DNA of 64,000 bases from Evansella vedderi (GTDB lineage Bacteria > Bacillota > Bacilli > Bacillales > Salisediminibacteriaceae). Position 1 is the first letter of the stretch. Each line of letters starts with the position of its first letter. The stretch lies in NCBI RefSeq assembly GCF_030813435.1, contig NZ_JAUSUG010000007.1, positions 1 to 64,000 of the forward strand, given 5' to 3'. Under the pieces are notes generated by a model. It ran no database searches. It saw only the letters and a list, made by a program, of their open reading frames with translations, and had not been told where the DNA came from. The translations under genes and the position numbers were made by a program. Positions 44,162-52,782 of this stretch are shown here, in pieces.

Positions 44162-46096
44162 TTAAATTTCACTTAATGGTCTTGGGAGTATGGCTGATAT
44201 TTCGGTTCCAAAGGTTTGTTTTTCTTGTTCATGCATCCATATATGAACAGTCCCTTTATCTTGGCTCGTCCGAATAAGTCTTCCTATTCCTTGTCGTAAT
44301 CGAAGAAGCATGTATGGTAGGTCCACTTCTTCGATTGGATTAGCTGTATGATTTCGTTTTGCCTCAAAAACAGGGTCCTTTGGTGGAAAAGGCAGAGAAG
44401 AGATGATAACCTGAGAAAGGGCAGGTCCTGGAACGTCTAGCCCCTCCCAAAGGTGATAGGAGCATAAAACTGTGGGTTCGTTTTTTTGAAACTCCTTCAC
44501 CATTTTGCTGATTTCTTCGTCACCTTCATATATTATTGGAAAACTCCACTCTTGGTTGGACGCCCATGAGCGAAAACGTTCCATCTCCTCAGAGGAAGTA
44601 AATAAAATAAGTGATTTCCCTCCGAAAATGTACAGCTGCTCTTTGATTTTTTGCCATTTCTCAAATTCTTCCGTTTCCACATGTACATGTACCTCCATTT
44701 GCTCCTCATAATCAAAGGGAGAAGAAACGGAAAAGGATTGGTAGTTTTCAATGCCGAGGCTTTTAGCAATATAACTAAAATCACCTGATTTGGATAGTGT
44801 GGCTGATGAGAAAACAAAAGGAATGGATTGAGAAAACACCTCTTTTTTCAAAACATCCTCCACCAGTCTTGGCATAATGACAAAGGAGGTTTCCATAGCA
44901 GATTCCTCAAGCCAATAAATTCCCCCGTCGTCTTTTAGTAAGATAGATAATCCGTAGGAGTAAAATTCCAAGTACTCCTCAATAATTTTCAAGTGATAGT
45001 CTTCCATTACAAATAACTCCGCATCGAAAACGAGTTGATCCAGTAAGTGGGATACCTTTTCATTTAAGGAAGAAGCAATTTCAATCAGTTCCTTATTTCG
45101 AAGAATTTCTCTCCGGCTTGAGCCTTCCACTTCCTTCCCTTGATTTTGAAGTAAATCAAACCATTCATCATGCAGGGCAAGAATATCTTCAATTAAATAT
45201 AATGATTCTTCCCGTATATCTTGATTTAGGTAGCCGGTTAAGATATTCGTTAATGTTTCCGAATGAAATCGATACGTTAATCCCTTCTGTGCAGAGAACT
45301 CCAATAAATGTCCTTCATCAAAAACCACACAGGAAGCTTCTGGTAATAGTGGGAGTTGTCCTTCCCGTTTTCGAGATTCCTTCGTCCAAACATGTTCCAT
45401 GTAGAAATCATGGGAGCAAATGACTAAATCCGCTGCCTTACGATAATGCTCCCTGTGGAGGGTTTGTCCGCATCGATGGCGCCAATCACAGGTGGAACAT
45501 TGCTGTAATGGATCCCATGCCACGTCTGACCATATGTTATTGGATAACCAAGGGTAATCCTTTCGATCCCCGTATTTTTCAAAGGAAGTCATAGATTGTG
45601 TGGAATCAAATACGAAGCTGGGCAACTCGTGATACACTCGGAGAATATCTTCGTTGTCTTTATTTCTATGAAGTAATTCGTCTATCTTTTTAACACAGAC
45701 ATATTGATCGCGAGCTTTTGCAAGTCTAACATCAATCTTTAGGCTTAATGCCTTTTCCAGCTTTTCAATATCACCGTCCTTTTTAACGAGCTGTTCGATA
45801 AGCGTTTCGTCGGCACAGGAGATAATTGCTGGCATCTGTTTATATCGGGCATAACAAATAGCATAGAGTAGATAAACGAACGTTTTACCTGTACCAACTC
45901 CAGCCTCAGCAAAAATAACATTTTTCTGTTTGAAGGCTTGTTCCAACTGAAAGGCCATAAATATTTGTTCGTCTCTTAACTCATAGCCCTTTTCAGGGAG
46001 TATGTCATAGAAAACGTCTCCAATGTATTCTCCAAGTTGATTGAAGAAATTTTCCGTTTTAGAAATGTTGAAGGGTAGTGTAGTTATATTTTTCAT
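44162..46096 (-). CDS. DinG/XPD-family iron-sulfur DNA helicase
   Basis: A 644-residue superfamily 2 helicase. Walker A is EAGVGTGKT (about 64-72), the DEAH-type motif is VVFDEGHLLE, and the C-terminal motif reads RLRQGIGRLIRT. The iron-sulfur insertion is C (in QYVCVKK) then CSTCDWRHRC. There is no N-terminal exonuclease domain as in B. subtilis DinG, so it is closer to E. coli YoaA or archaeal XPD. It should unwind forked or damaged DNA 5' to 3'. AGGAGC 9 nt before this ATG decides the start; earlier in-frame ATGs would add a hydrophobic tail. Confidence 0.82.
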   Translation of the reverse strand: MKNITTLPFNISKTENFFNQLGEYIGDVFYDILPEKGYELRDEQIFMAFQLEQAFKQKNVIFAEAGVGTGKTFVYLLYAICYARYKQMPAIISCADETLIEQLVKKDGDIEKLEKALSLKIDVRLAKARDQYVCVKKIDELLHRNKDNEDILRVYHELPSFVFDSTQSMTSFEKYGDRKDYPWLSNNIWSDVAWDPLQQCSTCDWRHRCGQTLHREHYRKAADLVICSHDFYMEHVWTKESRKREGQLPLLPEASCVVFDEGHLLEFSAQKGLTYRFHSETLTNILTGYLNQDIREESLYLIEDILALHDEWFDLLQNQGKEVEGSSRREILRNKELIEIASSLNEKVSHLLDQLVFDAELFVMEDYHLKIIEEYLEFYSYGLSILLKDDGGIYWLEESAMETSFVIMPRLVEDVLKKEVFSQSIPFVFSSATLSKSGDFSYIAKSLGIENYQSFSVSSPFDYEEQMEVHVHVETEEFEKWQKIKEQLYIFGGKSLILFTSSEEMERFRSWASNQEWSFPIIYEGDEEISKMVKEFQKNEPTVLCSYHLWEGLDVPGPALSQVIISSLPFPPKDPVFEAKRNHTANPIEEVDLPYMLLRLRQGIGRLIRTSQDKGTVHIWMHEQEKQTFGTEISAILPRPLSEI

Positions 46097-46299
46097 ATGT
46101 AAAGTGCTCCTGTTCCTATTCATCTTTAATACTATAACCAAAATTACGGGAAATGTCTCTAGTTTTATGTGGATAAAACAGATATGAAAGAGATTACCCA
46201 TACATGGAGAAAGGATATAAATAATTTTTGCAATTTGCCTAAAACAAAGCTATCATTTTGATGTACATATAACGAACCACATGTAAAGGATGTGAACAT

Positions 46300-47256
46300 T
46301 TGTCCCATCAAGATACTTCTTACTTATATACCTATTCTTTCTATGAAGAGGAATTAGATTTATGCCATCTCGAGATGCGGTCTTTTTTTGGCTTTCAATC
46401 TGAATCGAATGTTTTGTTAAGTAATATAAAGGTAGATCCCAATCGCAGTCCATTTATGAAACATCGGTTAGATATTATCTTTCGAGGAGCATCCCAAGAG
46501 GAGATCATCCACAAAGTTAGAACTTTACCCAAAACTACAAACTCATTCAAAGTTGTTTTTGTAAAGAATCCGGACATCCCAAAAGGCCTGCAAGTTCCCT
46601 TCGAACAAAGGCGGCAAATAGAGAGGGAAGTTGGTCAGCATATTCCAGGGACAGCGAATTTAAAAGACCCAGATAGCTTATTCGGATTGATGTTTGTGAA
46701 TGATCAGTGGGTTTTTGGAACATATATAGAAAGTGAACCCATATGGCATTATCATCAGAAGAAGCCGCAGCATTATTCCACTGCCCTTAATACTCGGGTG
46801 GCAAGGGCTGTTGTTAATATTGCTGTTCCTGAACCAATGGGAATAACGGCTATTGATCCGTGCTGTGGGATTGGGACTGTATTAATAGAGGCACTATCAA
46901 TGGGGATTTCCATTAAAGGCAGCGATATCAATCCATTGGCAATTCGTGGGGCAAGGGAAAATCTTATTCACTTTGGCTATAGTACGAGTATCGTTCAAAT
47001 AAAAGACATACGTCACATCACGGAACGTTCTGATGTGGTTATTATGGACATGCCCTATAATTTATGTTCTGTGCTAACAGATCAAGAAAAACGGGACATG
47101 ATTCAGACTGCCAAGCTTATTGGTAAAAAAATTGTAATAGTAACTATTGAGCCGTTGGATGCATTAATTGAAGAGGTTGGGGTGAGCATAGTTGATCGCT
47201 GTATCATCAAAAAGGGACTGACCTTTCAGAGGGAAGTTATCGTAGTCAGGTCATAA
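46300..47256 (+). CDS. TRM11/UPF0020-type RNA (guanine-N2) methylase-like protein
   Basis: A 318-residue Rossmann methyltransferase. Motif I is AIDPCCGIGTVLIEALSMGI, with GSDINPLAIRGARENLIHFG after it, and the catalytic motif IV is MDMPYNL in place of the usual D/N-PPY. N-terminal residues 1-150 are family-specific (substrate binding) without an obvious THUMP domain. Target is probably tRNA or rRNA guanine. TTG start with AAAGGATG upstream. Confidence 0.78.
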   Translation: MSHQDTSYLYTYSFYEEELDLCHLEMRSFFGFQSESNVLLSNIKVDPNRSPFMKHRLDIIFRGASQEEIIHKVRTLPKTTNSFKVVFVKNPDIPKGLQVPFEQRRQIEREVGQHIPGTANLKDPDSLFGLMFVNDQWVFGTYIESEPIWHYHQKKPQHYSTALNTRVARAVVNIAVPEPMGITAIDPCCGIGTVLIEALSMGISIKGSDINPLAIRGARENLIHFGYSTSIVQIKDIRHITERSDVVIMDMPYNLCSVLTDQEKRDMIQTAKLIGKKIVIVTIEPLDALIEEVGVSIVDRCIIKKGLTFQREVIVVRS

Positions 47257-47346
47257 AATTAAAAATAGATTACCTAAATAACTTTAAATCTTAGCTTATA
47301 ACTATTAAAATCAAGGTAGGTCAATTTGTGTTGGAGGAATTATAAA

Positions 47347-48306
47347 ATGACATCATCAAATAAATCAAATATGAAAATCTTTTCTTTAAATTCAAATCTT
47401 CCATTAGCCGAGGAGATTGTTCAGCATATAGGCGTAAATATGGGGAAAAGCTCAATTAAACGATTCAGTGACGGAGAAATTCAAATGAATATTGAAGAAA
47501 GTATTCGCGGATGTGACATCTATCTTATTCAATCTACAAATCAGCCTGGAAATGATTATCTTATGGAGCTACTTATTATGGTAGATGCCATGAAGCGTGC
47601 TTCTGCGAAGACAATTAACTGTGTTATTCCATATTTCGGATATTCCCGTCAAGACAGGAAAGCTCGTTCTAGGGAGCCGATTACGGCCAAGTTGATTGCA
47701 AACCTATTAGAAAAGGCAGGGGCTGACAGGGTAATTACGGTTGATTTACATGCACCACAGGTACAAGGATTTTTCAATATTCCTGTGGATCAATTATTGG
47801 CTAGGCCAATTTTAGCTAAATATTTTGTTGAAAAAAACCTTGATGACGTAGTAGTAGTAGCTCCGGAAAACAATGGAGTCGTCCGTGCACGTCACCTTGG
47901 AAATATTCTTCATGCACCGATTGCACTCATTGATAGAAACCGCCGTTTAGAGGATCCTACTTGTACGAGTGCTATGGACTTTATCGGTGATGTTGCAGGA
48001 AAAACGGCTATTATTATTGACGACATGGTAGATACAGCCCGGACGATTACTACAGCTTCTAGAGCTTTAATGGAAAAGGGAGCAAAAGAGGTGTATGCTT
48101 GCTGTACCCATCCTGTATTGTCTGAGCCAGCTGTTAGCTGGATTGAAGAGTCTCCTATTAAGGAGCTAGTAACAACGAACACGATCCTTCTTCAAGAGGA
48201 AAAGAAAATTGAAAAAATTAAAACATTGTCCATTGCACCACTTTTAGGGGAAATGATTATTAAAGTGCAAGAAGAAAAATCCGTAAGTACTTTATTTGAG
48301 TTGTAG
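47347..48306 (+). CDS. divergent ribose-phosphate pyrophosphokinase (PRPP synthetase) paralogue
   Basis: A 319-residue protein that follows B. subtilis Prs along its length (KIFSLNSN at the start, [10 protein letters not shown] late). Several otherwise conserved sites differ: the PDHGG loop is P173-E-N-N-G177, the flexible catalytic DKRRP is D196-R-N-R-R-L, and the ribose-phosphate loop DTAGT is D229-T-A-R232-T. It may be a second isozyme with altered kinetics or an inactive regulatory subunit. The essential prs usually sits beside glmU, which is not here. GGAGG eight bases before this ATG rules out the upstream TTG. Confidence 0.85.
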   Translation: MTSSNKSNMKIFSLNSNLPLAEEIVQHIGVNMGKSSIKRFSDGEIQMNIEESIRGCDIYLIQSTNQPGNDYLMELLIMVDAMKRASAKTINCVIPYFGYSRQDRKARSREPITAKLIANLLEKAGADRVITVDLHAPQVQGFFNIPVDQLLARPILAKYFVEKNLDDVVVVAPENNGVVRARHLGNILHAPIALIDRNRRLEDPTCTSAMDFIGDVAGKTAIIIDDMVDTARTITTASRALMEKGAKEVYACCTHPVLSEPAVSWIEESPIKELVTTNTILLQEEKKIEKIKTLSIAPLLGEMIIKVQEEKSVSTLFEL

Positions 48307-48334
48307 TATTTTCTAAATATAGTACATCACTAAG

Positions 48335-48376
48335 AAGAACATGTGTAACGATTTTTTTGCACGTGTTCTTTTTTTG
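48335..48376 (+). terminator. rho-independent terminator
   Basis: AAGAACATGTG pairs with CACGTGTTCTT (one G-T pair) and is followed by TTTTT. Confidence 0.8.
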
Positions 48377-48428
48377 AGAGGAATTCAGTACTTTATGGCG
48401 AAGGGTTAATAAACGGGGAGGGGTTTCA

Positions 48429-49601
48429 ATGCTTAATTTGGAAAAGCAAAATGAAATTAGAAAGCAGATACTTGATTTTTCAGAGAGTATGCTTTTAAAA
48501 AGGAATGTGGGGGCGAACAGGACGTGGCGTTTTTCGTTAGAGCGTTTCGTTGATTTTATTAATGATAAAGGGCTTGATTTTGATGTAGGAGCTGTTAATG
48601 AATACATAGGATATCTTGAGGGTAAGGAGATGGGCCGTTCTGATATCCAAAGGGTTGTAGAAGTAATTTTTTCCTTCGGTGAGTTTGTTAACATTCCGTT
48701 GGATAAGGGGCGAGTGAATTTTAAGTTTGCTGACAAATTAGATCCTGTTACTGTTTTGGAGGAAGATATTATCCGGACGGAGAAGGTCTTGTATGAGGCG
48801 GTTGTTACTGGGGAGGAAGGGGATTTTGGAAAGAAGCGGGATACCATGAGGAATTATTTAATGTTCAGGCTGATTCTAGAAACAGGAATGGATACGTTGG
48901 AATTGATTAGGCTTGATACTGATTCTCTGCAGGATAATGGATTGTTAATGATTCATGATAGGGAGGTTCCTTTATCTCAAGGGTTACAGGATTTAATTAG
49001 GGAGTATATTTCCTTTAGGAAAAAATATGACGAGTCTCTTTTCATGGATCAGGTTGCTTTCGAGGTCAACTCCTTGAAAGGTAGCAATGATTTACAGCAA
49101 GATAGAGAATTGGAGCAATTTTATCGATTGGCTCTTCCTGAAAAATTGGAAAAAATTGAATTGCTTTTAGGGGAGCAAATGCGTCTAGAGGAGGAAGTTC
49201 TTCAGTTAGAGATGCTGGATGATGGGGAGAACGATGAAAAGATTGCTGAACTGGAAGATGAAATTGACTCCATTGTGGAGAGGATTAATGAAAGGAAATC
49301 GGTCCTTGTTTTAGAAAGAAAAACAGGGGAGTATGAATTTAACCCCGCTATGTTTGTGATGGAAGGTTATCACAGGTTAGTGGAGGATGTGGTTGAGGAA
49401 ATATTAAAAATGGAGGCGTTCCCAGTTCAGCTTCTACAGTATTCGGCAGCGGAAAAATGGGAGAAGGCTGGTATAAAGCCCAACTTAATTAATCAATTTT
49501 TAGGAAATAAGGGGAGTATTTTTGGAGGGACAGCAAGTATCGCTGATTTTAAACAAATTATTGAAGCTGGATTTTCATTTACTAAAAGAAGCTTCCAGTA
49601 A
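48429..49601 (+). CDS. tyrosine-recombinase-like protein lacking catalytic residues
   Basis: A 390-residue protein. Residues about 20-95 resemble the SAM-like core-binding domain of XerC-type recombinases (TWRFSLERFVDFINDKGLDF). Residues 140-200 match the start of the catalytic domain (YLMFRLILETGMDTLELIRL, REVPLSQGLQDLI), but the first catalytic Arg is D155. An acidic coiled coil (about 225-300) follows, and the region expected to hold H-x-x-R reads Y338-S-A-A-E-K-W ahead of GIKPNLINQFLGNKGS. No C-terminal Tyr is placed correctly. It is probably a DNA-binding or structural derivative rather than an integrase. No att sites are seen. Confidence 0.6.
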   Translation: MLNLEKQNEIRKQILDFSESMLLKRNVGANRTWRFSLERFVDFINDKGLDFDVGAVNEYIGYLEGKEMGRSDIQRVVEVIFSFGEFVNIPLDKGRVNFKFADKLDPVTVLEEDIIRTEKVLYEAVVTGEEGDFGKKRDTMRNYLMFRLILETGMDTLELIRLDTDSLQDNGLLMIHDREVPLSQGLQDLIREYISFRKKYDESLFMDQVAFEVNSLKGSNDLQQDRELEQFYRLALPEKLEKIELLLGEQMRLEEEVLQLEMLDDGENDEKIAELEDEIDSIVERINERKSVLVLERKTGEYEFNPAMFVMEGYHRLVEDVVEEILKMEAFPVQLLQYSAAEKWEKAGIKPNLINQFLGNKGSIFGGTASIADFKQIIEAGFSFTKRSFQ

Positions 49602-49615
49602 ATAACGTTGTTTTG

Positions 49616-49641
49616 GAGCTGTGATTGCAGCTCTATTTTTT
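49616..49641 (+). terminator. rho-independent terminator
   Basis: GAGCTG and CAGCTC flank a 6-nt loop, followed by TATTTTTTC. Confidence 0.7.
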
Positions 49642-49728
49642 CTATATATAAATAGTTGTTGGTGGTGAATGAGGTATACATTTTTGTACAAAGCCTGCCA
49701 TCTTAAAGAATCTAGGGCAGGGGCAGTG

Positions 49729-50232
49729 TTAAGGGTGTCGTTTCATTCTCCATTTTTTGTGGACAAATTTAAGGAGCTCTTTTCGGGAGTTTTTTACAAT
49801 AAAATAAATCATAATATACGTAATGATTCCAAAGGAAATAATATTAATGATCATTCCTATGATGAATGCTTTACCGATCTTTAAGCCTACTTCCACAACT
49901 TCTTCCGCTTCAACTTCGTCTGTTTCAATGATAACTTCTTCAATTTTTTCCCCAATATCAATGGGCATGAAGGATTCCCCCACGACAATATTAAGGTAGA
50001 ACATAAAGGGGAATGCCCATAAAAACAACATTCCTCCAATAAAACCGGCAACTGTATTCCCACGAACTAGTTTTGGTCCAATGGTTGAAAGAAATGGTCC
50101 AAAGCCAAAGGTAGGAACAAAATTCATGAGAAATCCAAAAGTAAACCCCCTGGCAATACCATGGGATTTATCCTTTATTCTTAATAAACGTATGATTAAG
50201 TACTTTAATTTCCGTAAATGTTTTCTAAGCAT
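49729..50232 (-). CDS. DUF2062 membrane protein
   Basis: A 167-residue protein with two or three hydrophobic segments. GIARGFTFGFLMNFVPTFGF and GPKLVRGNTVAGFIGGMLFL are the core of DUF2062 proteins, small polytopic proteins of unknown function often found near glycosyltransferases. An acidic stretch (EVIIETDEVEAEEVVEVG) separates the last two helices. No partner is evident. Confidence 0.8.
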   Translation of the reverse strand: MLRKHLRKLKYLIIRLLRIKDKSHGIARGFTFGFLMNFVPTFGFGPFLSTIGPKLVRGNTVAGFIGGMLFLWAFPFMFYLNIVVGESFMPIDIGEKIEEVIIETDEVEAEEVVEVGLKIGKAFIIGMIINIISFGIITYIMIYFIVKNSRKELLKFVHKKWRMKRHP

Positions 50233-50455
50233 GATCCAATTCCACCAATCACTTTGGAGTATTAGTAATGAATTCTAGTTTAAAATGTAGTACATTTTAA
50301 AGGATTTATCCATAGTGAATTATTGGGTAAATAGAATTGTTTTTAGGAACAAATTGTATGCTTATTATGTTCATTATTATATAATGGAAGAAGTTATGGT
50401 AGTTATACTGAAATCGTTTTTCTTTAATAGATAAATGTTAAAAGGAAGGTAGTTT

Positions 50456-51622
50456 ATGTCAGAACAAAACATCACAAGAATAAATATGAATGGTAAGGAA
50501 TTGATCCTTATTGGAACAGCGCACGTATCGAAGCAAAGTGCGGAGGAAGTAAAAGCAGTTATAGAAACGGAACGACCAGATTCAGTTTGTGTAGAATTGG
50601 ATGAACAACGATATCAATCCATTTTAGATGGCAATAGATGGAAAAACATGGATATATTTAAGGTGATTAAAGAAAAAAAAGCTACTCTACTTTTAATGAA
50701 CCTTCTCATATCCTCCTTTCAAAAAAGAATAGCAAAGCAGTTTGGAATAAAACCTGGACAAGAAATGATTCAAGGTATTGAATCTGCAAAAGAGGTTGGT
50801 GCAGAGCTTGTCCTTGCCGATAGAAATATTCAGATTACTTTTTCACGCATTTGGCGTGGAATTGGGATGATGGGGAAAGCGAAACTTCTTACATCCATTT
50901 TCGGTAGTATTTTTAACAAAGAAACCATTTCCGAAGAAGAGTTGGAGCAGTTAAAATCTAAAGATATGCTCAACTCTATGCTTCACGAATTCACTCAGCA
51001 TTTTCCAAGATTGAAGGTTCCTTTAATTGATGAAAGGGATAAGTATTTAGCGCAAAAAATCAAGGAGGCACCTGGGGAAAAGGTTGTAGCTGTACTTGGT
51101 GCTGCACACGTACCTGGGATAAAGGAACAAATTAAAGTAGACCATGATTTGAAGCCATTAACGAAGCTACCTCCGAAATCAAAGGCTCCGAAGTTAATTG
51201 CTTGGGCGATCCCCATTGTGATTTTGAGTATTATTGCTTATACGTTTTACGCTAATCCTACGGCTGGAATGCAGCAAACATTGAGTTGGGTTTTGTGGAA
51301 TGGAACCTTTGCTTCCATTGGGGCAGCAGTTGCCTTTGGGCACCCACTAGCGGTATTGACTGCCTTTTTAGTGGCACCGCTGAGTTCATTGAATCCGTTA
51401 ATGGCAGCTGGGTGGTTTGCCGGTATTGTGCAAACCTATTTCCGCAGACCGAATGTATCTGACTTCGAGACCTTGTCGGATGATGTATATAACGTAAAGG
51501 GATTCTGGAATAATAAGGTCACCCGTATTTTATTAGTGGTAGTATTAACGAATATTGGAAGTACCTTGGGAACCTTTATTGGCGGTGCAGATGTAGTTCG
51601 ATTGTTTATTCAAAACTTATAA
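50456..51622 (+). CDS. TraB/PrgY family membrane protein
   Basis: A 388-residue protein. The N-terminal TraB domain has LILIGTAHVSKQSAEEVKAV, the ERPDSVCVELDEQRYQS motif and LGAAHVPGI; the C-terminal 150 residues carry about four membrane helices. TraB-like proteins have a metalloprotease-like fold. Enterococcal PrgY/TraB lower the activity of the cell's own peptide pheromone, but most chromosomal homologues have unknown roles. Confidence 0.85.
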   Translation: MSEQNITRINMNGKELILIGTAHVSKQSAEEVKAVIETERPDSVCVELDEQRYQSILDGNRWKNMDIFKVIKEKKATLLLMNLLISSFQKRIAKQFGIKPGQEMIQGIESAKEVGAELVLADRNIQITFSRIWRGIGMMGKAKLLTSIFGSIFNKETISEEELEQLKSKDMLNSMLHEFTQHFPRLKVPLIDERDKYLAQKIKEAPGEKVVAVLGAAHVPGIKEQIKVDHDLKPLTKLPPKSKAPKLIAWAIPIVILSIIAYTFYANPTAGMQQTLSWVLWNGTFASIGAAVAFGHPLAVLTAFLVAPLSSLNPLMAAGWFAGIVQTYFRRPNVSDFETLSDDVYNVKGFWNNKVTRILLVVVLTNIGSTLGTFIGGADVVRLFIQNL

Positions 51623-51640
51623 AGCATAGATTGGTAACAG

Positions 51641-51680
51641 GGCACACTCATTCATGGACAGGAGTGTGCCAATTTTTTTA
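51641..51680 (+). terminator. rho-independent terminator
   Basis: GGCACACTC and GAGTGTGCC form a 9-bp stem and are followed by AATTTTTTT, between the TraB-like and Toprim genes. Confidence 0.85.
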
Positions 51681-51699
51681 TAATGGGGGACTGAAGCTT

Positions 51700-52029
51700 A
51701 TGTTAGAAAAGGTTTTGATTGTAGAAGGAACAAGTGACCGTAAACGGATAAAGCAAGTCCTTGATGAACCGGTAGATATTATTTGCACTTACGGTACATT
51801 GAGTGAGGAGAAATTAGAAACGTTGATTTTACCAGTGGAGGATAAGGATGTTTATATTCTTGTGGACGAAGATGATGCTGGAAAAAAATTACGGAAGCAG
51901 CTGAAGAGGGAATTGCCAAATGCAACTCACCTATTTACACAAAAGGGATATGGCCAGGTAGAAACTACGCCATTTGATTATTTAGTACAAGAATTAAGGG
52001 CATATTTTAAAGTAAGGGATCTAAAATAA
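51700..52029 (+). CDS. small Toprim-domain protein, YusF-like
   Basis: A 109-residue single Toprim domain: KVLIVEGTSDRKRIKQVL carries the conserved Glu and VYILVDEDDAGKKLRKQLKR the DxD motif. B. subtilis YusF has this form and RNase M5 is a larger relative; the nucleic-acid reaction is unknown. A longer reading frame upstream would run through the terminator, so the ATG after GGGGG is used. Confidence 0.82.
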   Translation: MLEKVLIVEGTSDRKRIKQVLDEPVDIICTYGTLSEEKLETLILPVEDKDVYILVDEDDAGKKLRKQLKRELPNATHLFTQKGYGQVETTPFDYLVQELRAYFKVRDLK

Positions 52030-52121
52030 AACTACCAAACTACGGAATATTCCAAATTTTGTGGCGTTCTGACAAACGAGATGATATAATATTGGAGAAT
52101 AATGGTAGAAAGGTATTTTAT

Positions 52122-52739
52122 ATGGGTCATAATGCGGAAAAACTTTTTGAACAAATATCGCAGGATAACGAAGTTATACACGTTTTTAAATATCATTCAT
52201 TGCGGGTGATGAGCTTTTCGTGTAAATTGGCTAAAGTAGTTGATTGTTACGATGAGGATATGAAAATTGCCAGCCTATTACATGACATTGGTAAAATGGG
52301 TATATCCAAAGAGATATTACTTAAGCCCGCAAAGCTAAGTGAACTTGAGTATCAAATAATTAAAGCTCACAGTCATATAGGTAATAATATTTTAAGGAGC
52401 ATTTTAAATCTTCCTAGGGCAGCACTTTTTGTCCGTGATCATCATGAACGGTGGGATGGATCGGGGTATCCAAGAGGATTAATAGGAGAGGAAATATCTA
52501 TTCAAGGGAGGATCATTTGCTTATGTGATGCCTTTGATACGATGACGATAGATCGTCGTAATTACAACAAAAAGACATTAAGCTATGATGAAGCATTTGA
52601 AGAGCTTCGACGGTGCTCCTGGAGTCAGTTTGACGGGGATTTAGTAGAACAATTTATTGCAACCGTAAAGGCGTTATCTATTCCACATAATGAAAAGTGG
52701 TATGAAGATAGGGATAAGATCAATGAGATTTTTCTATAA
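52122..52739 (+). CDS. HD-GYP domain phosphodiesterase
   Basis: A 205-residue stand-alone HD-GYP domain. H54-D55-I-G-K are metal ligands, H107-H108 lie in RDHHERWDGSG, and G115-Y-P117-R-G-L is the GYP motif, so activity on cyclic di-GMP is plausible. No sensor domain is attached. AAAGG 8 nt before this ATG favours it over a TTG 21 codons earlier. Confidence 0.83.
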   Translation: MGHNAEKLFEQISQDNEVIHVFKYHSLRVMSFSCKLAKVVDCYDEDMKIASLLHDIGKMGISKEILLKPAKLSELEYQIIKAHSHIGNNILRSILNLPRAALFVRDHHERWDGSGYPRGLIGEEISIQGRIICLCDAFDTMTIDRRNYNKKTLSYDEAFEELRRCSWSQFDGDLVEQFIATVKALSIPHNEKWYEDRDKINEIFL

Positions 52740-52779
52740 GGTTACTCAAAAGGACAAAACTTACCTTATGAGTAACCTT
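52738..52779. terminator. hairpin terminator, family member
   Basis: AAGGTTACTCAAAAGG pairs with CCTTATGAGTAACCTT around a 10-nt loop, overlapping the stop of the HD-GYP gene and lying between convergent genes. Confidence 0.75.
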
Positions 52780-52782
52780 CAT

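Noticed and set aside
48429-49601. Genomic island or integrase with attachment sites
   Set aside because: The recombinase-like gene lacks catalytic residues, no tRNA is adjacent and no flanking direct repeats are visible.
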